From NCBI GenBank assembly GCA_946614255.1, contig CAMOGS010000049.1, forward strand, positions 1 through 47,427: a DNA stretch of 47,427 nucleotides. The letters run 5' to 3'. The DNA comes from UBA3871 sp002392265. Its GTDB lineage: Bacteria; Bacillota; Clostridia; Peptostreptococcales; Anaerovoracaceae. The notes beneath the pieces were generated by a model. The model was not told the origin of the DNA. It saw nothing but the letters and a program-made list of their open reading frames with translations, and did no database searches. The translations under genes were made by a program, and so were the position numbers. Of this stretch, positions 23,809 through 32,469 are shown piece after piece; positions within the stretch are counted from its first letter, which is position 1; the number at the start of each line of letters is the position of its first letter.

Positions 23809-24024
23809 TTAATTCTCTTCATTTTCCTCATCCGGCATCCAAAATAGCTCGTCGAGGGTTTTGCCCAGGACCTTGCATATCGAGATGCAGAGCTTTATTG
23901 TCGGATTGTAATCTCCCTTTTCAATGGAATTGATGGTCTGGCGCGATACCCCTACTGCCTTTGCCAGATCCTCCTGTGACATGTCCTTTGCCACCCTGGC
24001 GGATTTTAATCTCAAATTCTTCAT
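23809..24024 (-). CDS. XRE-family transcriptional regulator
   Basis: This 71-residue single-domain helix-turn-helix protein has the typical core MSQEDLAKAVGVSRQTINSIEKGDYNPT (15-42) and the C-terminal LGKTLDELFW. It belongs to the small YozG/YgzD-like regulators that sit beside a membrane protein. It follows that membrane gene by 17 bases with a GGCGGTGAG site. It probably controls its own operon through the inverted repeat at 24641-24691. Confidence 0.9.
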   Translation of the reverse strand: MKNLRLKSARVAKDMSQEDLAKAVGVSRQTINSIEKGDYNPTIKLCISICKVLGKTLDELFWMPDEENEEN

Positions 24025-24041
24025 ATTCTCACCGCCTGTCC

Positions 24042-24584
24042 CTAGTCTTCGCCTGCATCATCGTCCGCATGCTTTGAATCCAAATGCTGCTTTATAGCCA
24101 TTTCTACGCAGATAACTATAATCAATATACCGAAGAGAATATTTACAAATCCGCTTGGTCCACCTGCGCTTCTAAGGTTAATATAACCGATAGCCAGATT
24201 AAACACAGCGATCAGCAAGAGCAGAACTGCAGAACGCTTGAATGTCTGGTTTATTCCGATATAAGCGTTTTTCCAGACAGAAACGCTGGCATATACGAGA
24301 AGCCCCAGCATTAATGCACTAATGTCAAAATACATCGGGTTTAAAGTCAGAAAACCTGTCGGACACGAAACATGATAAACCAGTTCAATACAGACTGCAA
24401 TCAGCATCGCATAAAATGCATATCCAAAAGCCTTTCCCCTTGCCGCATTTTGCCGTTCGTCATATTCTGCTTTGAAGCTTTCGTTTGTGTTGCCTACCCT
24501 TTTAATCAGCATGACCACCAAAACAACAATTACAATTGCTACGACAGCTCCCTCCAAAACTCCTAAAACATAACTTGAACTCAT
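24042..24584 (-). CDS. Membrane protein partnered with the XRE regulator
   Basis: The 180-residue protein has about five hydrophobic segments (near residues 5-27, 48-66, 77-95, 108-128, 134-156). Between the first two is a cytoplasmic stretch with DERQNAARGKAFGYA, a feature of the DUF2178-like membrane proteins encoded next to small XRE regulators. The ATG at 24584 has AAAGGAGG before it, so I do not use the upstream ATG at 24605. Function is unknown. Confidence 0.8.
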   Translation of the reverse strand: MSSSYVLGVLEGAVVAIVIVVLVVMLIKRVGNTNESFKAEYDERQNAARGKAFGYAFYAMLIAVCIELVYHVSCPTGFLTLNPMYFDISALMLGLLVYASVSVWKNAYIGINQTFKRSAVLLLLIAVFNLAIGYINLRSAGGPSGFVNILFGILIIVICVEMAIKQHLDSKHADDDAGED

Positions 24585-24623
24585 TTCAATACCTCCTTTG
24601 TTCAAATCCCTTTTGCAATTATG

Positions 24624-24652
24624 AGTTTACTACCCGTGTGACATTTTGTCAA
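24624..24652 (-). promoter_or_regulatory. Promoter of the membrane protein-XRE operon
   Basis: The minus strand has TTGACA (24647-24652), a 17-base spacer and TAAACT (24624-24629). The -35 lies inside one arm of the inverted repeat. Confidence 0.8.
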
Positions 24653-24691
24653 GTATATTTTACAAAAAATCTTATATTAATGACAAAATGT
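24641..24691. promoter_or_regulatory. Candidate XRE operator: 11-nt inverted repeat
   Basis: ACATTTTGTCA (24641-24651) is exactly repeated in inverted form as TGACAAAATGT (24681-24691), 29 bases apart. One arm overlaps the -35. This fits autorepression by the XRE protein. Confidence 0.55.
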
Positions 24692-24714
24692 AATCTCTGC
24701 AGGCAAAAACGCAA

Positions 24715-24753
24715 AAAAATAAAACACCCAAACCGGCGCATTACCGATTTGGG
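24715..24753 (-). terminator. Terminator after the ferredoxin gene
   Basis: A CCCAAA/TTTGGG stem with an inner CGG/CCG pair is followed on minus by a T-rich tail (TTTTATTTTTTT). Confidence 0.65.
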
Positions 24754-24836
24754 CATTCTTTATTTCATATATTTAAGGCTGATTTCGCCGGCTTCAAGCA
24801 GAATCGGCAAAAGGTCATCATTTCTGCCTCACTTTC

Positions 24837-25541
24837 TTATGGCAATATTTCTCCGCTCGTGGAAATTGTTACGACCTGCCAAGGGATGAATTTGCCGCTT
24901 TCCTTTAGCGCAACCTCTGCCGCTCTTTGAAGCCCTCCGCAGCACGGAACCTCCATTCTGACGATTGTAACACCTGTTATATCGTTGTCTCTGATAATCG
25001 CAGTCAGCTTTTCACTGTAGTCCACAGCATCAAGCTTCGGACAGCCGATTATCGTAATCTTGCCCTTCATAAACTCTTCGTGCATGTTCGCATAAGCATA
25101 GGCCGTGCAGTCTGCCGCAATCAGAAGCTTTGCACCGTCAAAGAACGGCGCCTTGGTCGGCAGGAGCTTTATCTGACAAGGCCACTGGGCGAGGCATGAG
25201 GCCGGATGGAAGTTTGCTGTGCAACCCTCAGGCTGTGCTGCTTCCTCTTCCCTTTTAAACTGCATCATTCGTGAGCCCGGGCAGCCGTCAGAATGGTGCT
25301 CATGCGCCTGCTGTGCCGCCTTTACCGCTGCCTCGTCGTAAGCCGGAGCCTCGCGCTCCTCGAATGTAATTGCGCCTGTAGGGCAGCCAGGCAGACAGTC
25401 GCCGAAGCCGTCGCAGAAGTTTTCTCGAACAAGCTTTGCTTTGCCGTCAACGATGTCAATGGCACCTTCGTGACAGGCATTTGCGCACAGTCCGCAGCCG
25501 TTACACTTTTCCTCATCAATCTTTATTATCTTTCTGATCAT
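24837..25541 (-). CDS. Dicluster ferredoxin-like iron-sulfur protein
   Basis: In this 234-residue protein an N-terminal ferredoxin region has one complete 4Fe-4S motif CNGCGLCANAC (13-23) and a second, CDGFGDCLPGCP, in which the usual second Cys is Phe. A C-terminal part contains several further cysteines and VPCCGGLQRA. This architecture is common in Clostridia and often paired with a Crp/Fnr regulator, as here. The electron partner is unknown. GGGGAGGG precedes the ATG. Confidence 0.85.
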   Translation of the reverse strand: MIRKIIKIDEEKCNGCGLCANACHEGAIDIVDGKAKLVRENFCDGFGDCLPGCPTGAITFEEREAPAYDEAAVKAAQQAHEHHSDGCPGSRMMQFKREEEAAQPEGCTANFHPASCLAQWPCQIKLLPTKAPFFDGAKLLIAADCTAYAYANMHEEFMKGKITIIGCPKLDAVDYSEKLTAIIRDNDITGVTIVRMEVPCCGGLQRAAEVALKESGKFIPWQVVTISTSGEILP

Positions 25542-25596
25542 GGTTTTGACCCTCCCCGAGCTTAATTAATTTTCACAGTTATATATCTTTGGTTTC

Positions 25597-25625
25597 TTGA
25601 TTTTGTAACTATAATATAATATAAT
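25597..25625 (+). promoter_or_regulatory. Promoter of the Crp/Fnr regulator
   Basis: TTGATT (25597-25602), a 17-base spacer and TATAAT (25620-25625). Confidence 0.65.
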
Positions 25626-25640
25626 AAATCAAACAATTCA

Positions 25641-25654
25641 GTTGTATTTACAAC
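25641..25654. promoter_or_regulatory. Palindrome GTTGTA-TT-TACAAC before the Crp/Fnr start
   Basis: A perfect 6+2+6 palindrome lies just downstream of the promoter and 14 bases before the start codon. It could be an autoregulatory operator of the regulator. It does not match the FNR or CRP consensus. Confidence 0.35.
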
Positions 25655-25668
25655 GGAAAGGGTTATTT

Positions 25669-26328
25669 ATGGAAAAATTTATTCACGTACTAAAGAGAAC
25701 GAAGCTTTTTGCAGGTGTAGGAGAGGAAGATATTACAGCCATGCTTTCATGCCTAGGTGCAAGGCTTTGCACATATAAAAAGGGGGAATACGTGCTGAGA
25801 CAGGGTGAGCGTCTGGATGACATTCTCCTGCTCGCGGAGGGAAGTCTGCACATCCAAAGGGATGATTATTGGGGAAACCGTAGCATTCTCGGGCATATCG
25901 AAGTCGGAGAAATCTTCGGAGAGGCGTATGTGGCACCCGAAAGTGGGACACTGCTCAATGACGTTGTAGCGCTTACTGACTGCTCAGTATTTTTCTTTGA
26001 TGTGAAGCGCATTATTACGACCTGTTCATCTGCATGCCGTTTTCACACTATGGTCGTTCAGAATCTGTTCTTTGCAATTTCCGAAAGAAACAGAGGGCTG
26101 GTGCAAAAGCTCGGCTATATGTCGAGGCGCACGACAAGGGAAAAGCTGATTGCTTATCTTTCAGAGGAGGCGAAGAGACAAAACAGTGCTTACATAACGA
26201 TACCTTTTAATCGTCAGCAGCTGGCTGACTATTTATCCGTCGATAGGAGCGCAATGTCGAATGAACTCAGCAAAATGAGAGATGATGGCCTGCTGGAGTT
26301 TGAGAAGAATTGTTTCAGGTTGAGATAG
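25669..26328 (+). CDS. Crp/Fnr-family transcriptional regulator
   Basis: This 219-residue protein has an N-terminal cyclic-nucleotide-binding-type beta-barrel (about 1-115, with EYVLRQGERLDDILLLAEGSL and GEIFGEAYV) and a C-terminal winged helix. The recognition region is NRQQLADYLSVDRSAMSNELSKM (about 183-205). There is no N-terminal Fe-S cysteine cluster of the FNR type. I start at 25669, where GGAAAGGG precedes the ATG; the frame opens earlier at 25642. It diverges from the ferredoxin gene and probably controls it in response to redox or another ligand. Confidence 0.9.
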   Translation: MEKFIHVLKRTKLFAGVGEEDITAMLSCLGARLCTYKKGEYVLRQGERLDDILLLAEGSLHIQRDDYWGNRSILGHIEVGEIFGEAYVAPESGTLLNDVVALTDCSVFFFDVKRIITTCSSACRFHTMVVQNLFFAISERNRGLVQKLGYMSRRTTREKLIAYLSEEAKRQNSAYITIPFNRQQLADYLSVDRSAMSNELSKMRDDGLLEFEKNCFRLR

Positions 26329-26387
26329 ATAAAAAAGATGGTATAGCAGTGTGAGCCGTAAAAGTCAATATTTTGCGGCCAAATTTC

Positions 26388-26412
26388 GAGCGTATCAAGC
26401 AAACGTACGCTC
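26388..26412. terminator. Weak hairpin between convergent genes
   Basis: GAGCGTA (26388-26394) and TACGCTC (26406-26412) form a stem between the Crp/Fnr and xpt ends. T runs are poor next to the stem, so termination is uncertain. Confidence 0.4.
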
Positions 26413-26428
26413 CACGATTTCGGATTTT

Positions 26429-27007
26429 TTAGTTATCCGCAAATGTGATTTTTCCGTCGTTTATAGCAGCAATTACCGCAAGTGATTTCACTTCTATTCC
26501 AAGCTCGCGAAGTCTGTCCGCTCCGCCCTGCCACTTCTTTTCGATTACGGCCGAGAAGCCCACAACCTCCGCGCCCGCATTTCGAGCAAGGCTTACAAGT
26601 GCCACGCCGGCCTCACCACTGGCGAGGAAGTCATCCACAATCAGCACACGGTCGCCCGGCTTTAAGTATTTCTCTGCCACGCGTAGCACCGAAACCGTGC
26701 CCTTTGTAAACGACCTCGCTTCCGCACTGTAGAAGCCTTCCGTCATCGTATTCGGTGCCGCCTTTTTCGCGAAAACCACCGGCACACAGTCCATCGCGCG
26801 AGAAGCAGCGCAGGCTACTGCAATGCCGCTTGCTTCGACGGTCAGTATTTTATTAATGCCGCGCCCTGCAAAGAGGCGAGCAATCTCTGCACCAATCTCA
26901 TCCATGAAACGAACGTCCATCTGATGGTTCAGAAAGCTGTCAACCTTTAATATTTCAGTGCCAATGGCCCTGCCTTCGCACAGGATTTTTTCTTCCAAGC
27001 TTTTCAT
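26429..27007 (-). CDS. xpt: Xanthine phosphoribosyltransferase
   Basis: This 192-residue enzyme converts xanthine and PRPP to XMP in purine salvage. The sequence starts MKSLEEKILCEGRAIG, has SFLNHQMD (24-31), VEASGIAVA (58-66) and the PRPP-binding loop VLIVDDFLASGEA (121-133), all typical of Xpt and at its usual length. In many Firmicutes it is behind a purine riboswitch; here the 98-base gap to the TSUP gene shows none. It is probably expressed from the gltX-TSUP transcript. Confidence 0.93.
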   Translation of the reverse strand: MKSLEEKILCEGRAIGTEILKVDSFLNHQMDVRFMDEIGAEIARLFAGRGINKILTVEASGIAVACAASRAMDCVPVVFAKKAAPNTMTEGFYSAEARSFTKGTVSVLRVAEKYLKPGDRVLIVDDFLASGEAGVALVSLARNAGAEVVGFSAVIEKKWQGGADRLRELGIEVKSLAVIAAINDGKITFADN

Positions 27008-27105
27008 TTTTCTCGATTTTCCTATTATTGCTGTTTTTCTTATTTATTTATATTAAATTTATATGCTATTTTGCGGTTTGCTAAAGCTATTCCAATCTAC
27101 TCCGC

Positions 27106-27873
27106 CTACATAAGCTCTGTCAGGAACTTTATTATGAGGAGCACCAGCACAACATAGATGACCTTGCGCACGTTCTTGCTGCCGCCCTTCATGGCGTAGC
27201 TGGAACCGATTCTGCCGCCCACCATTGCGCAGACAACGGCCGGCGCAACGACAATCCACATTACCTGCCCCGCAAGGCTGAGCACAATCGCAGATGCGAT
27301 ATTCGATGTCAGATTGGCGAGCTTTGCGCAGCCCGAGCTTGTCACGAGGTCTAGGTTAAACGCCTTTGTGTAAGCGAGAATCAGAAAGGTTCCCGTTCCC
27401 GGCCCCACCATGCCGTCGTAAAAGCCTATAAAGAGCCCGATCAGCAGTGCGTATATCGCAAGCCTTGCATGCGGCATTTCCTTCATCACGGAGTCGTCGC
27501 TTCCGAAATTCTTTTGAGTCGCGATAAAAATCGCAACCAGCGGAAGTGCGACGAGGATGATGATTTTGAATGCCTCCTCCGGCACGAAAAGTATGAGTCT
27601 GCTCCCAAGGCCTCCGCCGATTAGGGCTCCGATTGCCGAATAGATGGCAACCTTCATCTGCATTTTTCCGCCGCGGAGATAGTTTAGGGTGGCAATGAGC
27701 GTTCCTGTCGGCATTACGACCTTGTTTGTTCCAAGCGCCATATGCGGCGGCATGCCTGCGAGCAGGAATGCCGGCAAGCTGACCAGGCCTCCTCCACCTG
27801 CAACTGCATCGATGAAGGATGCCAGAAAGATCAATGGGCAAACAATTGCGAATGTCATCATGAGGTTGTCCAT
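27106..27873 (-). CDS. TSUP-family (TauE/SafE) membrane transporter
   Basis: This 255-residue protein has about eight membrane segments. It has the two family repeats beginning FIDAVAGGGGLVSLPAFLLAG (about 21-41) and IGFYDGMVGPGTGTFLIL (about 154-171). TSUP proteins export or import sulfur-containing or small organic anions; the substrate here cannot be read. A GGAGGTAAAT site precedes the ATG, and it lies 53 bases after gltX on the same strand. Confidence 0.9.
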   Translation of the reverse strand: MDNLMMTFAIVCPLIFLASFIDAVAGGGGLVSLPAFLLAGMPPHMALGTNKVVMPTGTLIATLNYLRGGKMQMKVAIYSAIGALIGGGLGSRLILFVPEEAFKIIILVALPLVAIFIATQKNFGSDDSVMKEMPHARLAIYALLIGLFIGFYDGMVGPGTGTFLILAYTKAFNLDLVTSSGCAKLANLTSNIASAIVLSLAGQVMWIVVAPAVVCAMVGGRIGSSYAMKGGSKNVRKVIYVVLVLLIIKFLTELM

Positions 27874-27926
27874 ATTTACCTCCGTGCGGTCTACCGCTAT
27901 ATTACAATGATATTATGCTTATTACA

Positions 27927-29591
27927 CTAATGTATTGCAGCCTTTACGCGTGCGCGCGTGCGCTCTTCACCCAAAATCTGCTGTATTTCCCAAATGTCCG
28001 GTGACTGTGCACGACCGACGATTGCCAGACGGATGACTGTCGAAACATCGCCGACATGGCCCTTGTACATTTCCGGATTCTTTTTGTAGTCCTTTGGCTT
28101 TGCAGCATATCCCAGGTCAGTTGCGATGGTTCTGATCTTGTCAAACCATGCGCTCTGATCGTCACTGTGATTGTACCCTTCAAGATAACGCGTAAGGATT
28201 GCCTTTGCATCATCCTCTGATACGTTTTCAGGCAGGGAATCCGTAACCTTAAAGAATTCATCAAAGAAGTAACCGATGAACTCCAGAATCTGCTGCGCAT
28301 AAACAAGGTCCTTGCGCGGCTTGTCGCCTGTGCGCCCCAGATCAAGTATTTTTTCGATATATTCGTGATTTTCTTCAAAGTAATGAGCAACCTCAGGCTT
28401 AAACTCCTTTGCCCATGAGAGCATGAACTTACGAAGCTCGCTTGCAGGAATCTTGACAAGCACATCCTTGCATACATCATTAAGCTTTATGAGGTCAAAC
28501 AGCACTCCGGAGTTACCCATCTTTTCAACGCTGAACTTGAATTCCTCCGCAGGTGCATTGGGATTTGCGATTCTCCACTCCTCATAGTTCGAATTGAGGA
28601 TGGTGAGGAGATACTCGCGTACAGCCTGCGGATGGTAGCCGAGCTCACGATAGTAGTTAAGCGACAGCTCAGGATCCTTGCGCTTTGAGAGCTTTCTCTT
28701 CTGGCCGCTTTCTTCGTCTATCTTCATCAGCTGTGCGGTATGGCAGTAAAGCGGCAGCGGCCAGCCGACCTTGTCAAAGAGTTCTACATGTATAGGCAGC
28801 GTCGAGAGCCATTCTTCGCCTCTTACGACATGAGTTGTGCCCATGAAGTGGTCGTCTATAACGTGTGCGAAGTGGTATGTCGGTATGCCGTTTGTCTTTA
28901 ATATTACTGTGTCCTGGAAGTTCTCAGGCATCGAGAGTGTGCCGCGGATGGCATCCTCCGCCTGAATGTAGCGGACATCTTCGCCTGTAGCATCCGGATT
29001 TCCGGTGGACTTTAAGCGGATTACATATGGCTTTCCGGCTTTGATATTTGCCTCTATTTCTTCATAGCTTAATTCTCTGCAGGATGCGTATTTTCCGTAA
29101 ATTCCCGGCGTTTCCTTGTTTGCTTCCTGCTTTGCCTTTACAGCCTCAATCTCCTCTGAAGTCATGAAGCATGGATAAGCATAGCCCTTCTTTACCATTT
29201 CCTTTGCAAAGCACTGGTAAATTTCTGCGCGCTCCGACTGATGGTAAGGTCCGTACGCTCCCTTGTCGCCCTCTGTTGTGGCGCCCTCATCAAAGTTTAC
29301 GCCAAAGAAATTGAGCGAGTTTATAATGATATCCACTGCTCCCTCAACCTCGCGCTTGTCGTCCGTATCCTCTATTCTGAGGAAAAACACTCCGCCGCTC
29401 TGATGTGCAAGCCTTTCGTCCGCAAACGCACCGTAAAGATTTCCGAGATGCATAAAGCCTGTAGGTGAAGGCCCGAGTCTCGTAACCATAGCTCCCTCCG
29501 GAAGATTTCTCTTTGGAAAAATCCGGTCATAGTCCTCCGGTGTCTTTGTTATATGCGGAAAGAGAAGCTCCGCAAGCTTTGCATAGTTCAT
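27927..29591 (-). CDS. gltX: Glutamate--tRNA ligase
   Basis: This 554-residue class I synthetase charges tRNA-Glu. The HIGH-equivalent PSPTGFMHLGN (41-51) and the KMSKS-equivalent KLSKRKDP (about 303-310) are both present, with the Glu-binding RIEDTDDKREVEGA segment between. It is longer than the common 480-residue form, as in a clostridial subgroup. AGGAGGAAATA precedes the ATG. It lies divergent from a tRNA-Glu gene, so enzyme and substrate are encoded side by side. Confidence 0.96.
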   Translation of the reverse strand: MNYAKLAELLFPHITKTPEDYDRIFPKRNLPEGAMVTRLGPSPTGFMHLGNLYGAFADERLAHQSGGVFFLRIEDTDDKREVEGAVDIIINSLNFFGVNFDEGATTEGDKGAYGPYHQSERAEIYQCFAKEMVKKGYAYPCFMTSEEIEAVKAKQEANKETPGIYGKYASCRELSYEEIEANIKAGKPYVIRLKSTGNPDATGEDVRYIQAEDAIRGTLSMPENFQDTVILKTNGIPTYHFAHVIDDHFMGTTHVVRGEEWLSTLPIHVELFDKVGWPLPLYCHTAQLMKIDEESGQKRKLSKRKDPELSLNYYRELGYHPQAVREYLLTILNSNYEEWRIANPNAPAEEFKFSVEKMGNSGVLFDLIKLNDVCKDVLVKIPASELRKFMLSWAKEFKPEVAHYFEENHEYIEKILDLGRTGDKPRKDLVYAQQILEFIGYFFDEFFKVTDSLPENVSEDDAKAILTRYLEGYNHSDDQSAWFDKIRTIATDLGYAAKPKDYKKNPEMYKGHVGDVSTVIRLAIVGRAQSPDIWEIQQILGEERTRARVKAAIH

Positions 29592-29651
29592 TATTTCCTC
29601 CTAATATAATCACAGTCTCAAACTGCTCGTTTTAATATCATAACAACCTAT

Positions 29652-29681
29652 ATTATATCCATCTTTATATAAGCCCGTCAA
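29652..29681 (-). promoter_or_regulatory. Promoter of gltX
   Basis: The minus strand has TTGACG (29676-29681), an 18-base spacer and TATAAT (29652-29657). Confidence 0.7.
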
Positions 29682-29700
29682 ATATTTTTGCAAAAAGTCC

Positions 29701-29729
29701 TTGCTTTTAGCCGCGCTTTATATTACAAT
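29701..29729 (+). promoter_or_regulatory. Promoter of tRNA-Glu
   Basis: TTGCTT (29701-29706), a 17-base spacer and TACAAT (29724-29729), 17 bases before the tRNA. Confidence 0.65.
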
Positions 29730-29746
29730 AGCTTTGTTGCGAATAT

Positions 29747-29821
29747 GTCACCTTGGTCAAGTGGTCAAGACGCTAGCCTCTCACGCTGGAATCAGGGGTT
29801 CGACTCCCCTAGGTGATACCA
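29747..29821 (+). tRNA. tRNA-Glu (CTC anticodon)
   Basis: A 75-nt cloverleaf: acceptor GTCACCT/AGGTGAT with a G-T first pair, D stem GTC/GAC, anticodon stem CTAGC/GCTGG, loop CTCTCAC with anticodon CTC (29780-29782), T arm AGGGG-TTCGACT-CCCCT, discriminator A and encoded CCA. Confidence 0.94.
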
Positions 29822-29830
29822 ATAAAAAAT

Positions 29831-29857
29831 ATGCGGGTAAAACCCGCATTTTTTTAT
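29831..29857 (+). terminator. Terminator after tRNA-Glu
   Basis: ATGCGGGT/ACCCGCAT stem (29831-29838, 29842-29849) followed by a T run. Confidence 0.88.
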
Positions 29858-29866
29858 TGGTTTTAG

Positions 29867-29886
29867 CACCTAGGGGAGTCGAACCC
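29867..29886 (-). repeat. Inverted 20-nt copy of the tRNA-Glu 3' part
   Basis: CACCTAGGGGAGTCGAACCC is the exact reverse complement of 29796-29815, the T arm and acceptor of tRNA-Glu. It may be a scar of past integration or rearrangement at the tRNA. Confidence 0.75.
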
Positions 29887-29895
29887 GAAAGGGCT

Positions 29896-29916
29896 GGACA
29901 GTCCTGCGGACTGTTC
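29896..29916 (-). terminator. Hairpin after pepF
   Basis: GGACAGTCC (29896-29904) pairs with GGACTGTTC (29908-29916) around TGC, 15 bases after the pepF stop. The T run is short, so termination is likely but not strong. Confidence 0.5.
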
Positions 29917-29930
29917 AGGTCTGAGCACGA

Positions 29931-31724
29931 CTATTCACTTAATTCACAGATCTCATCGATTATGCTACCTATATACTCTATCGTCTCATTAAGCGGCTTG
30001 TCCGTCGAAATATCCACGCCTGCGAGTGCAGCAAGCCCCTTTGGATCGAGCGTGCTGCCGGCACGTAAGACCTTCTTCCAATCCTCAACCGCAGCGGCTC
30101 CTTCACGTTCTATACGACGAGCAACCTCTGTCGCAACAGTCAGGCCTGCGCTGTAGGTATAGGAATAAAGTCCCATATAGTAATGTGGCTGGCGCATCCA
30201 GGTCATCTCCGCACCCGGAATAATTTCCACAGCATCTCCCCAGAATTTTTCAAGCACGCCGCGATAGATACCATCGAGAGCATCTGCGTTCAGCATCCCG
30301 CCCTCTTCAACAATGCGGTAAACTTCTCTCTGGTAGGCCGCCTCCAGAAGGTGCGTTACAAAGTTGTGGTAATAAGTATTCTGTATGATGCACGAAAGAA
30401 CCCAGCGGCGGAAACGCTTGTCAGTTGCATTCTTTATCATATAGTTCGCCATCAAAAGCTCGTTCATTGTGGACGGCGCTTCCACAAAGTATGTGGAAAC
30501 AGCGGTGTCCAAAACTCCCTGCGCATTGCCGCATGCTCTGAAGTGTCCGGCATGTCCGAGCTCGTGAGCCAAAGTAAACACATCACTCATCTTGTCGTTC
30601 CAGGACATCAGAATGAAGGAGCCGTGCCTGTAAGGGCTACTGCAGAAGCCTCCTGTGCACTTTCCCGCATTCTTTGCAAAGTCAACCCAGCGCTTGTCAA
30701 AGGCCTCGCGAACCATTTCAAGATAATCCTCGCCGAGTATAGAAAGTCCGCCCTCGATATACTTTTTTGCCTCTTCAATGCTTACCTTTGGATCGTACTC
30801 CGGGTCGACCGCAATTTTTAAATCAGCATAGGTCATTTTGTCGAGACCGTGCAGCTTCTTCAGGAGCGTCGCATATTTCCTCATGTGAGGCGCCAGCTTT
30901 TCCATTATAACGTCTATCTGACGGTCGTACATGCTACGGTCAACATGCTGCTCGAACAAAAGCGAATCATATACATTCGCAAAACCTCTGAGGTCGGAGT
31001 TGACCTTGTTTTGCTGCACATATGAATTATACATGCAGGCAGTTCCGTGGCGATACTTTGAAATCGTATCGCAGAAAGCCTTGAACGCACTGCGGCGAAG
31101 CTCCGTATCGGGTGAATACTCATAGTCATCCTCAAACATTGCATAGCCGAAAGGATATTCCTTTTCGCCCACCTTTAAGTTTCCGAAATCCATATCACCG
31201 AACTTTATCTGGTTGTAACCGTCATAAGGCAGTGTGAGAGCTCTGCCAAATGCGGCAATGGCCTTTTCCGCCTCCGGATGGAGCTGGAAAGGCTTTGATC
31301 TGAGTATTTCGGAAATGGCATGCTTTGCACCCTTTGAAAGGTCTATGGCTTCACGTATGACCTCTTCAGGCTGCTCTGCAATCTGGCTGTTTATAAAGCT
31401 GAGACGGCTGTTTGCTTCGACACCGACCTTTCTAAGTCTGTTTTCAACGTCCTGAGCCTCGGCATCGGTATAATCCGTCGCAGAAACCAGCTCTGCATAA
31501 TTCATCACCAGTTCAATGATTTCCATCATCTTTTCAAATTCTGCCATGCAATCCGCAATATTTTTGCCGGTGGTTAGCCTGTCCTTGTACGTCTCTTCGA
31601 TATGCTTTGCCATTTCCTGCACACGCTTTGCGTCCGAAAGCGCTGCTTCATGTGTTTTGTATAAAAGGGTGAGGTCCCACTTCAGATTTTCGGGAACTTC
31701 ACATCTCTTTGGTAATTTTTCCAT
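29931..31724 (-). CDS. pepF: Oligoendopeptidase F
   Basis: This 597-residue M3 zinc metallopeptidase cleaves short peptides in the cytosol. The active-site HELGH is at 387-391 within VFTLAHELGHAGHF, and the downstream EAPSTMNE supplies the third zinc ligand Glu. The full-length PepF N-terminal helical domain is present. It ends the long minus-strand operon. A weakly spaced GGAG-like site (AAAAGGAGTAATG) precedes the start. Confidence 0.95.
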   Translation of the reverse strand: MEKLPKRCEVPENLKWDLTLLYKTHEAALSDAKRVQEMAKHIEETYKDRLTTGKNIADCMAEFEKMMEIIELVMNYAELVSATDYTDAEAQDVENRLRKVGVEANSRLSFINSQIAEQPEEVIREAIDLSKGAKHAISEILRSKPFQLHPEAEKAIAAFGRALTLPYDGYNQIKFGDMDFGNLKVGEKEYPFGYAMFEDDYEYSPDTELRRSAFKAFCDTISKYRHGTACMYNSYVQQNKVNSDLRGFANVYDSLLFEQHVDRSMYDRQIDVIMEKLAPHMRKYATLLKKLHGLDKMTYADLKIAVDPEYDPKVSIEEAKKYIEGGLSILGEDYLEMVREAFDKRWVDFAKNAGKCTGGFCSSPYRHGSFILMSWNDKMSDVFTLAHELGHAGHFRACGNAQGVLDTAVSTYFVEAPSTMNELLMANYMIKNATDKRFRRWVLSCIIQNTYYHNFVTHLLEAAYQREVYRIVEEGGMLNADALDGIYRGVLEKFWGDAVEIIPGAEMTWMRQPHYYMGLYSYTYSAGLTVATEVARRIEREGAAAVEDWKKVLRAGSTLDPKGLAALAGVDISTDKPLNETIEYIGSIIDEICELSE

Positions 31725-31782
31725 CTCTATTCATTACTCCTTTTCATTATTTGCATCACAGTACCGCAGTGCCGCAGCATTG

Positions 31783-32424
31783 CTAGAATCCCAGTTCTTC
31801 TCCTACCAGAATAACCTTGATTCTGCCTGCAGGCTTGCACAGGCGAGTGGTCACAAACTGTGCGCACACGCTTGTTTCGCCTTTGCAGTCTATGCATTTC
31901 CCTGCAATTTTGCAAGGTGTCTGCAGATCAGGGAAGCGGAATACATTTGTAGGTGCCGCAACATTTCTGGCACGTAAAACTGCTGCATCCAGATTCGGAG
32001 CCACCTTGTTCATGCCCGCAATAACAAGCACATTACGAGGGCCGTAGCAAAGCGCTGCAACACGATTTCCGGTGCCGTCAATATTTACCATCTGGCCGTC
32101 AGCTGAAATTGCGTTTGCGCTCATGAGGAAAAAGTCACAGCCGAGTGCCTTGTGAAGGATTTCAACGCGTTCCTCAGGGCTTGCCGCCTTGTCGCGGTCC
32201 AGCATCTTCTGTCCGCGGGCATAAAGTGCGTCCTTCAGTCCTATCTGGTCAGCTGTTACAGTGCCGCCCCAGGACACGAGATCATCCTTGCCGATGAGCT
32301 CTAATGCCTTTGCCAGTGCCTCTTCCTTTGTCGAAACGTAATACGCCTCGAAAAATCTTTCGTTCATTTTCTTTGCAACCTGCGGACCAAGTGCATCATA
32401 ATTTGCTTTTACCTGTGGTAACAT
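31783..32424 (-). CDS. LUD-domain protein (lactate utilization family)
   Basis: This 213-residue LUD/DUF162 protein is related to LutC/YkgG. Features include VSWGGTVTADQIGL (about 51-64), GALCYGP-like AALCYGPRNVLVIAGMNKV and a cysteine-rich C-terminal part CKIAGKCIDCKGETSVC, which could bind a metal or cluster. The ATG at 32424 is chosen because GGAGGAGAC precedes it. It is not beside lutA or lutB, so a role in lactate oxidation is not supported here. Confidence 0.82.
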   Translation of the reverse strand: MLPQVKANYDALGPQVAKKMNERFFEAYYVSTKEEALAKALELIGKDDLVSWGGTVTADQIGLKDALYARGQKMLDRDKAASPEERVEILHKALGCDFFLMSANAISADGQMVNIDGTGNRVAALCYGPRNVLVIAGMNKVAPNLDAAVLRARNVAAPTNVFRFPDLQTPCKIAGKCIDCKGETSVCAQFVTTRLCKPAGRIKVILVGEELGF

Positions 32425-32469
32425 TTTTGTCTCCTCCATTCCTTTTTCTACGCTGACAACTATAACTTA

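Noticed and set aside
15390..24600. Integrative element inserted at tRNA-Thr
   Set aside because: No integrase, recombinase or copy of the tRNA end was found, so only an accessory cluster can be claimed.
27008..27105. Purine riboswitch before xpt
   Set aside because: The gap is short and AT-rich and lacks the conserved purine aptamer segments.
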